NCBI RefSeq assembly: GCF_945952095.1
Contig: NZ_CAMFHL010000030.1
Coordinates: 1 to 45,624 of the forward strand
DNA: 45,624 nucleotides
Source: an uncultured Arsenicibacter sp.
GTDB taxonomy: Bacteria; Bacteroidota; Bacteroidia; Cytophagales; Spirosomataceae
Direction of reading: 5' to 3'
Shown in pieces: positions 8,541 to 15,003 of this stretch (positions are counted from its first letter, which is position 1; every line of letters begins with the position of its first letter). The notes beneath the pieces were generated by a model, which did not search any database, was not told the origin of the DNA, and saw only the letters and a list, made by a program, of their open reading frames with translations. The position numbers were made by a program, and so were the translations under genes.

Positions 8541-8855
8541 CTACCGGTTGCGCAGGATAAAGAAGTAAATAACGCCGGCGAGTGCTACGTAACTGATTAC
8601 TAACCACTTTTTTTTCTGGTCAAATTCGATCGGCTGGTGGTAATAGTCATATACCATTGACGTCGATAAACCTAATACCATCAGAAAGAACGAGAACACG
8701 CCGAAATCTGTTCGGTAGACACTGAAGTCGTGCATGAACCGTGCGCCCGACACGATGTAGAGAAGCCAGAAACCAAAACCAAGCCGGTATAGGTAAACGC
8801 TCAGACGACGGTCATTTTTTATATCGAAAAGGTCACTTGAAAATCGTTCTGACAT
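8541..8855 (-). CDS. Small membrane protein, three transmembrane segments
   Basis: A 104-residue hypothetical protein. Three hydrophobic stretches are visible (FGFWLLYIVSGARFM, FGVFSFFLMVLGLSTSM and WLVISYVALAGVIYFFIL), with a charged N-terminus that would be cytoplasmic. Its stop sits 1 bp beyond that of the siroheme gene (converging), and its ATG is 60 bp from the divergent OsmC gene. I recognise no family. Confidence 0.65.
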   Translation of the reverse strand: MSERFSSDLFDIKNDRRLSVYLYRLGFGFWLLYIVSGARFMHDFSVYRTDFGVFSFFLMVLGLSTSMVYDYYHQPIEFDQKKKWLVISYVALAGVIYFFILRNR

Positions 8856-8915
8856 GGCATCCGGTTATTCTTTTTGGTGAAGTTACTAATTTCACAACGT
8901 AAAAACAACCATTTT

Positions 8916-9377
8916 ATGCTTGATTCCCAAAGTGTTGATACACCAACCGAATATAATACGATGACGGTTGAACTGGCCCGCGTGGACGATGCCTTTCATT
9001 TTGCTGCGACCGGCGTGTCGGGTGTTGCGCTGGATATTGATGCAGCAACTGACATCGGCGGCCACAATGCCGGTGCCCGTCCGATGGAGATGTTGCTGAT
9101 GGGTCTGGCCGGCTGTTCGGCCATCGACGTGATCCTGATTCTACAGAAACAAAAGCAGGTGATCGAAGATTTTAAGCTGTCGGTATCGGGCAAACGGGAG
9201 AAAGGGGCTACGCCTGCTCCGTTTAAAGCGATCCACATTACGTACCGGCTCAAAGGCCAGCTCGACGAAACCAAAGTAAAACGGGCCATTGACCTGTCGA
9301 TGGATAAATATTGCTCAGCCACGGCCCAGCTCCGGCCAACGGCTGATATTACCTACTCATTTGAGATTACCGCTTAA
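8916..9377 (+). CDS. OsmC/Ohr-family peroxidase-like protein
   Basis: This 153-residue protein has the OsmC fold, whose members reduce organic hydroperoxides by two cysteines. The first cysteine is in LMGLAGCSAIDV and the second in MDKYCSATAQLRP; both are conserved positions in the family. I chose the ATG at 8916 (MLDSQSVDT) because the longer frame starts at a TTG and a TAATTTC element, a possible weak -7 box, lies between. An inner ATG (MTVELARVD) is possible. It precedes thymidylate synthase by only 5 bp, so both may be co-transcribed. Confidence 0.88.
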   Translation: MLDSQSVDTPTEYNTMTVELARVDDAFHFAATGVSGVALDIDAATDIGGHNAGARPMEMLLMGLAGCSAIDVILILQKQKQVIEDFKLSVSGKREKGATPAPFKAIHITYRLKGQLDETKVKRAIDLSMDKYCSATAQLRPTADITYSFEITA

Positions 9378-9382
9378 GTTTC

Positions 9383-10204
9383 ATGCAACAATACCACGAC
9401 CTGCTGCGCTTTATCCTGAAGGAAGGTACCCGCAAAACCGACCGCACCGGCACCGGCACAATCAGTGTGTTCGGGTACCAGATGCGTTTTAACCTTCGGG
9501 AGGGCTTTCCGCTGGTAACCACCAAAAAAGTACACCTGAAATCAGTTATTCACGAGCTGCTCTGGTTTATCAAGGGCGACACGAATATTAAGTACCTCAA
9601 GGACAACGGTGTGTCGATCTGGGACGAGTGGGCCGACGAAAACGGCGAACTGGGTCCTGTATACGGTAAGCAGTGGCGCCGCTGGGAATCCCCGACGGGC
9701 GAAACCATCGACCAGCTGCAGGATGTGCTGAACCAGCTCAAAAATAAACCGGATTCGCGCCGGATTATTATTTCGGCCTGGAACCCGGCCGAGGTGCCCA
9801 ATATGGCTCTCCCCCCCTGCCACGCGTTCATTCAGTTCTACGTGGCACCGGCCGACCCCGAAAAAGGCGAGACCAAAGCCAAACTGTCGTGCCAGCTTTA
9901 CCAGCGCAGCGCCGACGTATTCCTGGGGGTACCGTTCAATATTGCGTCGTATGCGCTCATGACGATGATGATTGCGCAGGAATGCGGGCTGGAAGCGTAC
10001 GAGTTTATCTGGACCGGCGGCGATACGCACATCTACCTCAACCACCTCGATCAGGTGGAAACGCAGTTGTCGCGTGAACCACGGCCGCTGCCAACCATGC
10101 GGTTAAATCCGGACGTAACGTCAGTTTTTGATTTTACGTACGCCGATTTTACCCTCGAAAATTATGATCCGTATCCGGCCATCAAAGCCCCTGTAGCCGT
10201 TTAA
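9383..10204 (+). CDS. thyA: Thymidylate synthase
   Basis: ThyA makes dTMP from dUMP with methylenetetrahydrofolate. The protein has 273 residues, close to the usual 264. All hallmarks are present: RTGTGTISVFGYQMRF near the N-terminus, the nucleophile C146 in LPPCHAFIQFYV, the LSCQLYQRSADVFLGVPFN block that binds phosphate and pyrimidine, and the C-terminal APVAV. The gene follows the OsmC gene by 5 bp. No dihydrofolate reductase gene follows; a stem-loop and then a methyltransferase come next. Confidence 0.97.
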   Translation: MQQYHDLLRFILKEGTRKTDRTGTGTISVFGYQMRFNLREGFPLVTTKKVHLKSVIHELLWFIKGDTNIKYLKDNGVSIWDEWADENGELGPVYGKQWRRWESPTGETIDQLQDVLNQLKNKPDSRRIIISAWNPAEVPNMALPPCHAFIQFYVAPADPEKGETKAKLSCQLYQRSADVFLGVPFNIASYALMTMMIAQECGLEAYEFIWTGGDTHIYLNHLDQVETQLSREPRPLPTMRLNPDVTSVFDFTYADFTLENYDPYPAIKAPVAV

Positions 10205-10211
10205 TATAATG

Positions 10212-10242
10212 AAAGCGGACACCGTTTCCCGGTGTCCGCTTT
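10212..10242 (+). terminator. Hairpin after thyA
   Basis: AAAGCGGACACC and GGTGTCCGCTTT form a perfect 12-bp stem with a 7-base loop. The A/T-ended stem suits a terminator, although the T-run is only three bases. Confidence 0.7.
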
Positions 10243-10254
10243 GCGCTTAACCTT

Positions 10255-11040
10255 ATGTTCGAATTTCATAAAGACCGTATTGCGTATTTTCACCAGCAAA
10301 CGATCAACGCTGAGAAGTACGTCATTCCGTTTATCGAAGAGACCTTTGCGCTCCGGCCGGGCATGCGCGTTATGGAGGTCGGTTCGGGTGAGGGTGGCGT
10401 ACTGAAAGCCTTTACCAATCGCGGCTGCATCGGCGTCGGGGTTGAGCTTGTCGCCAGTAAGGTCGACATTGCCAGGCAGATGATGGCGGAAGAGATTGCG
10501 GCCGGCAAGGCGACCTTTTCGCAAAAAGACATTTACCTGGTCGACATCAGACAGGAATTCGGCGACCTCTTCGACCTGATTGTGCTGAAAGATGTGATTG
10601 AGCACATTCACGACCAGGAGCGGTGTCTGCAACTGCTGAAAACGTTTCTGAAGCCGGGCGGTGCCATTTATTTCGGATTTCCGCCCTGGCAGATGCCGTT
10701 TGGCGGCCATCAGCAGGTTTGCCGTAATAAGCTGTTGTCTACGCTGCCCTATTATCACCTGCTGCCGCGTCCGGTATACGCAGCCTTTCTGCGGGCCTTC
10801 GGTCAGGAGCCACGGGATCTGCTGGAGATCAAAGATACCGGCATTTCCATTGAGCGCTTTGAACGGATTGTAAAACGAACCGGCTACCGGACTGCTAACC
10901 GCCGCCATTACCTGATCAATCCGATTTACGAGTTTAAGTTCAAGCTGAAACCCCGTGAACAATTCGGCCTGATCACCCACATTCCGTACCTGCGTAATTT
11001 CGTAACGACCTGCGTATATTATCTGATTCAACCGGTGTAA
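10255..11040 (+). CDS. Class I SAM-dependent methyltransferase, substrate unknown
   Basis: The 261-residue protein has the SAM-binding glycine motif MEVGSGEGGVL at about residues 37-47, an acidic residue at the end of the second strand (GVGVELVA), and DLIVLKDVIEHIHDQERCLQLLKTFLKPGG, the usual motif around strand 4 and 5 of small-molecule or lipid methyltransferases. The C-terminal half is basic and hydrophobic, with YHLLPRPVYAAFLRAFGQEP, seen in methyltransferases near cell-envelope genes. The start follows a strong hairpin, and its stop codon lies within the next terminator. Substrate cannot be told. Confidence 0.8.
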   Translation: MFEFHKDRIAYFHQQTINAEKYVIPFIEETFALRPGMRVMEVGSGEGGVLKAFTNRGCIGVGVELVASKVDIARQMMAEEIAAGKATFSQKDIYLVDIRQEFGDLFDLIVLKDVIEHIHDQERCLQLLKTFLKPGGAIYFGFPPWQMPFGGHQQVCRNKLLSTLPYYHLLPRPVYAAFLRAFGQEPRDLLEIKDTGISIERFERIVKRTGYRTANRRHYLINPIYEFKFKLKPREQFGLITHIPYLRNFVTTCVYYLIQPV

Positions 11041-11053
11041 ATCCGGTTGAATC
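11025..11053 (+). terminator. Hairpin overlapping the methyltransferase stop codon
   Basis: GATTCAACCGG and CCGGTTGAATC pair over 11 bp; the stop codon TAA is in the loop. The T-run is lacking, but position and stem suggest a transcript end. Confidence 0.6.
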
Positions 11054-11093
11054 ACCCCCATAAGCCTTTTACCCTTAATTCCTCTAAACCTTT

Positions 11094-11549
11094 ATGCACA
11101 TCCGGTACATGGTAATGGCTGCCTTGCTGGCAGCTGGTTTTACAGCTTGTCAGCAAGCCTCTAAAGACAATGGATTATCCCTGAAAGGCACCTGGGAGCT
11201 GGTAGATGCCACAACGATTGAAAAGGATTCTTCCTATTCGACGTTTGATACCACACACAAGATGATTAAAATCATCAACGACACCCATTTCGCCTTTCTG
11301 AACCACAGCGCACAGCCCCCTGCCGACTCAGCAAAGCATTTCTTTTCGGCCGGCGGCGGAACGTATACGTTACAAGACAGTACCTATACCGAGCACCTCG
11401 ATTATTTCAGCGATCCGGCCTGGGAGCACCATACCTTTGCTTTTACGGTAACCCTCCGCAACGATACCCTGATCCAGAAAGGCGTCGAGAAGGTGGAGAA
11501 GCTGGGCATCGACCGGGTGATTATTGAGAAGTACGTGCGGAGTAAGTAG
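11094..11549 (+). CDS. Small lipoprotein, lipocalin-like
   Basis: The 151-residue product has a short lipoprotein signal ending in GFTAC, with the lipidated cysteine at residue 19, so it should be anchored in a membrane. From LKGTWELVDATTIEKDS the mature part resembles lipocalin-like proteins of Bacteroidota (a GTWEL start followed by alternating strands; FAFLNH, GGTYTLQDSTYTEHLDY and VTLRNDTLIQKG). Such proteins have no settled function. It appears to be a single-gene unit between two hairpins. Confidence 0.72.
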   Translation: MHIRYMVMAALLAAGFTACQQASKDNGLSLKGTWELVDATTIEKDSSYSTFDTTHKMIKIINDTHFAFLNHSAQPPADSAKHFFSAGGGTYTLQDSTYTEHLDYFSDPAWEHHTFAFTVTLRNDTLIQKGVEKVEKLGIDRVIIEKYVRSK

Positions 11550-11554
11550 CTTTC

Positions 11555-11629
11555 AACCATAAAGGCAGTAAGAAACGAAGCAGCACGAAGGTTTTCTTTG
11601 TGTATCTTTCCAATCTTAGTGCCTTTGTG
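11555..11629. repeat. Dispersed inverted repeat (AAAGGCA...TGCCTTTG)
   Basis: A 15-base arm at 11558-11572 pairs with 11615-11629 in 12 of 15 positions, enclosing AGCACGAAGG. The words are like those at 2124-2165, and the pattern is a common dispersed bacterial repeat. It lies between the lipoprotein gene and the next gene and could act as a terminator. Confidence 0.55.
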
Positions 11630-11645
11630 ACTAATCTAACTGAAT

Positions 11646-12269
11646 ATGAACACACCACTCAACAAATTCGATCCGGAAGAGCTTAATGACTGGATACTGG
11701 CTGTAGAAAAATCATTTGGGATTGAATTTGCCGAAGGGGAAATTATGGCGACAACCGCTGATGAGCTACACGCCGCTATTATGGCAAAGCTTCCGGAATG
11801 GTCAGACAATAGTTGTACATCACAGCAAGCCTTTTATAAACTCCGGCAAGCCCTCCGTACGGTTTCGTCTCACCACGACATACGGCCTTCGACAGCACTC
11901 AGCATGATTTTTCCAAAACAGGAAAGGCACGCGGCCGTCCGGCAGCTGGAGCATGAACTCGGCGTTTCGGTACACCTGCTGAAACCTCCGGACTGGCTGG
12001 TAACCTGCCTTTTTCTTTGCCTGCCGGCATCGCCTTTGCTGCTGTTTTTCAGTGGACCTCTGTTTGTTACAGTATTGTTTTCGGCTATAGGAGGCCTTTA
12101 CTTTGCACAAAGCCTGGGCCGGCAGCTGTCAGTAAGCACCGTCGGCGACCTCACCAACCGCCTTTGTCAGGAGCATTATCAGGCTTTTCGCCGGAAGCCG
12201 GGAACTGTAAACAGGCAAGAGGTGGATATGATCTGCCGGCAGTGGTTCACGAAAGACATCGCAGTTTAA
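11646..12269 (+). CDS. Hypothetical protein with two central membrane segments
   Basis: I do not recognise the family of this 207-residue protein. The first 75 residues are acidic and resemble an acyl-carrier-like or helical fold (FDPEELNDWILAVEKSFGIEF, then TADELHAAIMAKLPEW), but no DSL phosphopantetheine site is present. Two hydrophobic segments at about residues 117-150 (LVTCLFLCLPASPLLLFF and VTVLFSAIGGLYFA) form a hairpin in the membrane. The C-terminal part is soluble (VGDLTNRLCQEHYQAFRRKPGTVNRQEVDMICRQWF). Both soluble ends would be on the same side of the inner membrane. No operon partner. Confidence 0.65.
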   Translation: MNTPLNKFDPEELNDWILAVEKSFGIEFAEGEIMATTADELHAAIMAKLPEWSDNSCTSQQAFYKLRQALRTVSSHHDIRPSTALSMIFPKQERHAAVRQLEHELGVSVHLLKPPDWLVTCLFLCLPASPLLLFFSGPLFVTVLFSAIGGLYFAQSLGRQLSVSTVGDLTNRLCQEHYQAFRRKPGTVNRQEVDMICRQWFTKDIAV

Positions 12270-12299
12270 CCGCCGCAAGCATTCAGATAATCAGGCGAT

Positions 12300-12691
12300 C
12301 AATTGCTCCGTAGGGGCGGCACAAACGCCGGTTTCGTACCTACGGCACGAGACGGTGACCGGAACCTCACGGGCGGGCTACCGACGCTCCGCTGTTTTGT
12401 CCCTGACGGGACAATTATCTGACAATCCGCCCTGTAGGGGCGGGACAAACGCCGGTTTCGTACCTACAGCACGAGACGGTGGCTGGGAACCTCACGGGCG
12501 GGCTACCCACGCTCCGCTGTTTTGTCCCTGACGGGACAATTATCCGACAATCCGCCCTGTAGGGGTGGTACAAACGCCGGTTTCGTACCTACGGCACGAG
12601 ACGGTGGTCGGGAACCTCACGGGCGGGCTACTGACGCTCCGCTATATTGTCCCTGACGGGACAATTATCCGACAATTGCTCCGTAGGAGCA
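12300..12691. repeat. Tandem repeat, three units of 124-125 bp plus a fourth partial
   Basis: Unit boundaries recur with TAGGGGCGG or its variant at 12311, 12435 and 12560, and a short fourth start (CCGTAGGAGC) near 12680. Each unit contains two inverted repeats: CCGTAGG ... CCTACGG around a core with GGCG and CGCC, and GTCCCTGACGGGAC. Units differ by a few substitutions. There is no coding frame through it. It fills the 445-bp gap between converging genes (11646 and 12715). It looks like an amplified palindromic intergenic repeat. It is not a CRISPR, since the units abut with no spacers. Confidence 0.9.
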
Positions 12692-12714
12692 TAACAGGGG
12701 AGCGTCGATAGAAA

Positions 12715-13059
12715 CTACTGCCGCTGCGACAGCCGGTCGTACTCCCGTTCAATCATGCTCTTTTCATCGCCGCCGTGGTAGACACTGAAATAATGGGAAG
12801 CAAGCCCGATCCCCCAACCCAGCGTTGCCCAGATCGGCCACGGATAGATAAAGCCACTCTTATTGAAAAACAAGCTCGTTACTAACCAGATCGACCATAA
12901 ACCGGCTAACACGATAATGTAGGTGCGGAAGTGCATTTTAAACCCTACGCGTGCTTTAGCCTGACGCCAGATATACGGGTCGTGTGACATATTGGTTGAT
13001 GGAGTTTCCATGACTTCGGTTCGTTTAGTAGTTTGGCTGACAGCCTGTTGGCGTGTCAT
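12715..13059 (-). CDS. 2TM domain protein (PF13239-like)
   Basis: The 114-residue protein contains one 2TM domain: ARVGFKMHFRTYIIVLAGLWSIWLV as first helix with the typical GFKMH entry, a short loop, and PWPIWATLGWGIGLASHYFSVY as second helix, then an acidic tail (EKSMIEREYDRLSQRQ). This domain is known from LytS-like histidine kinases and as stand-alone small proteins. Three starts are possible: 13059, 13011 (METPSTN) and 12990 (MSHDPY). The first gives a leader of only about one or two bases from the promoter box at 13068-13075, so the later ones are also plausible. Confidence 0.75.
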   Translation of the reverse strand: MTRQQAVSQTTKRTEVMETPSTNMSHDPYIWRQAKARVGFKMHFRTYIIVLAGLWSIWLVTSLFFNKSGFIYPWPIWATLGWGIGLASHYFSVYHGGDEKSMIEREYDRLSQRQ

Positions 13060-13067
13060 TGATGCAT

Positions 13068-13075
13068 CAAAGGTA
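13068..13075 (-). promoter_or_regulatory. TAnnTTTG promoter box of the 2TM gene
   Basis: On the minus strand TACCTTTG matches the -7 consensus exactly, 8 bases before the first possible ATG. A leaderless or very short-leader transcript is implied. Confidence 0.6.
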
Positions 13076-13147
13076 GCGTACGGCCCGGCCCGCAGCTATC
13101 AGATTCTGACCAATTGCCTAACTTGCGGAGTAAACAGGCTTTTTACC

Positions 13148-14851
13148 ATGACAAACGCTGATATTGTCGATATACTCGAACAAACCACCAAATTGCTGGA
13201 ACTTCACAACGACGATCCGTTCAAAATACGCTCGTATCAGTCGACTGCCTTTAATCTGGATAAACTTACTGACGATATAACCGGCCTGCCCGCCGCCGAG
13301 CTCACCAAACTACCTGGTATCGGTAAAAGTATGGCCAACAAAATCCGCGAAATCATTGATACCGGCCACCTGACTGAACTAGACACCCTCCTGTCACAAA
13401 CACCTGAGGGTGTGCTGGATATGTTCCGGATTAAAGGCATTGGCCCGAAAAAAATCCGTACGATCTGGCAGGAACTGGGCATCGAAAACCTGCGTGACCT
13501 GCAACTTGCCTGTGAAAACGGCCAGATCGCTAAACTCAAAGGATTCGGGGCCAGTACCCAGGAGAAAATCCTTGCCTCAATGGAGTTTCTGCAAAGCCAG
13601 AGCGGTAAAATCCGGATGGACAAGGCCGACGCACTGGCGAATGTCCTGCGGGATGCCATTGCTCCGCAAGTCGACCGGGTAGAAATCAGCGGACAGGTCC
13701 GCCGGAAAGCGCAGGAGGTGGATACCATTCAGCTGCTGATCGGCACCAGCCAGCTGCGGGCTGCCATGAACGCCCTGAACACCATTCCGTTTCTGCACCA
13801 GAACGGCCCGGAATCGTCGCCGTTTGCCTGGCGCGGCACCATGGACGGCACTGACGTACGCATTGAACTACTGCTCTACCCAACCAGTCAGCTTGACCGC
13901 CAGCTGTTTATGCACACCGCCACCGATGCGCATCTGAAGCAGGCGGGGCAGACAGGCCAAACCTTGTTGCAGGCTGCAATGGCCGGCGACGATGCCACAG
14001 AAACCGCCATTTACGAACGGGCCGGTCTTCCCTACATCGTGCCTGAAATGAGGGAAGATGCCTTTGCTTTCCGGTGGTCGGCCTACCACCAGCCGGATGA
14101 ACTGGTGACCTGGAACGATCTGCGGGGAACGCTGCACAACCACAGTACGTGGTCAGACGGGAAAAACACGCTCGAACAAATGGCCGATGCTGCCCGCGGG
14201 CTGGGTCTAAGCTACTTCGGCATTGCCGACCACTCACAGACCGCAGCCTATGCCAATGGCCTGAAACCCCAGCAGGTGCGGGAGCAACACGCCGACATCG
14301 ACCGCCTCAACACACAATACGGCCCTGATTTCCAGATCCTGAAAGGTATTGAGTCAGATATTCTGGGCGATGGCTCACTGGATTATGATACCGAAACGCT
14401 CGCGCTGTTTGACTACGTAGTGGCATCGGTGCACCAGAACCTGAACATGGCCATTGATAAGGCAACGGCGCGGCTGATTAAAGCGATTGAAAACCCCTAT
14501 ACCACCATGCTGGGCCACCCGACCGGCCGGCTGCTGCTGGCCCGCGCCGGTTACCCGATTGATCACAAAGCCGTGATCGACGCCTGTGCGGCCCATAATG
14601 TCGTGATTGAGATCAATGCCAGCCCGTACCGCCTCGACATCGACTGGCGCTGGATTGATTACGCCATGCAGCAGGGTGTTATGCTCAGCATCAATCCCGA
14701 TGCACACAGTACCGACGGATTACAGGATATGCAGTATGGTGTGGCCGTTGGCCGCAAGGGGGGGCTGACTAAAAAAATGACCTTTAATGCCCTGACGCTG
14801 CCGGAAATCAAAGCCTGGCTGATTAACCGTAAGCAGCAGAAAGGCGTATAA
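13148..14851 (+). CDS. PolX-type protein (HhH, polymerase beta-like fold, PHP domain), polymerase site degenerate
   Basis: The product has 567 residues, the usual PolX length. Domains: an 8-kDa-like helical part with helix-hairpin-helix motifs (LPGIGKSMANKI and IKGIGPKKIRTI), a nucleotidyltransferase-like part, and a C-terminal PHP domain from LRGTLHNHSTWSDG. The PHP metal ligands appear complete: HNH, GIADHS, ILKGIESD, VASVHQ, MLGHPTGR and NPDAHS, so 3'-5' exonuclease or phosphoesterase activity is expected. In the polymerase motif the family DxD is replaced: SGQVRRKAQEVDTIQLLI has T and Q where two aspartates are usual, and the third carboxylate is E (VRIELLLY). The ATG at 13148 was chosen since 12992 lies in the opposite gene. 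Confidence 0.9.
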   Translation: MTNADIVDILEQTTKLLELHNDDPFKIRSYQSTAFNLDKLTDDITGLPAAELTKLPGIGKSMANKIREIIDTGHLTELDTLLSQTPEGVLDMFRIKGIGPKKIRTIWQELGIENLRDLQLACENGQIAKLKGFGASTQEKILASMEFLQSQSGKIRMDKADALANVLRDAIAPQVDRVEISGQVRRKAQEVDTIQLLIGTSQLRAAMNALNTIPFLHQNGPESSPFAWRGTMDGTDVRIELLLYPTSQLDRQLFMHTATDAHLKQAGQTGQTLLQAAMAGDDATETAIYERAGLPYIVPEMREDAFAFRWSAYHQPDELVTWNDLRGTLHNHSTWSDGKNTLEQMADAARGLGLSYFGIADHSQTAAYANGLKPQQVREQHADIDRLNTQYGPDFQILKGIESDILGDGSLDYDTETLALFDYVVASVHQNLNMAIDKATARLIKAIENPYTTMLGHPTGRLLLARAGYPIDHKAVIDACAAHNVVIEINASPYRLDIDWRWIDYAMQQGVMLSINPDAHSTDGLQDMQYGVAVGRKGGLTKKMTFNALTLPEIKAWLINRKQQKGV

Positions 14852-15003
14852 AACTAACCTTACCCATAGTTTACCATAACGCTTCAACTATAAACAAATT
14901 AGTATTTAATTAACTTTTAATAATCCTCAGCGGACAGAATGGTGCTGTAAAACGAAAAATTTGTCTTTTATTTAGGTTCTTTTATTTCCTAAACGCTCCT
15001 GAC

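Noticed and set aside
10201..11061. Long minus-strand frame opposite the methyltransferase
   Set aside because: The plus strand carries clear SAM-binding motifs; the minus translation has no recognisable pattern and spans both flanking terminators.
12300..12691. Could the repeat array be a CRISPR?
   Set aside because: Units are 124-125 bp and abut; there are no unique spacers and no cas genes.
12992..13147. Longer start of the PolX gene
   Set aside because: It lies within the opposite-strand 2TM gene and its promoter; the family's usual start fits the ATG at 13148.
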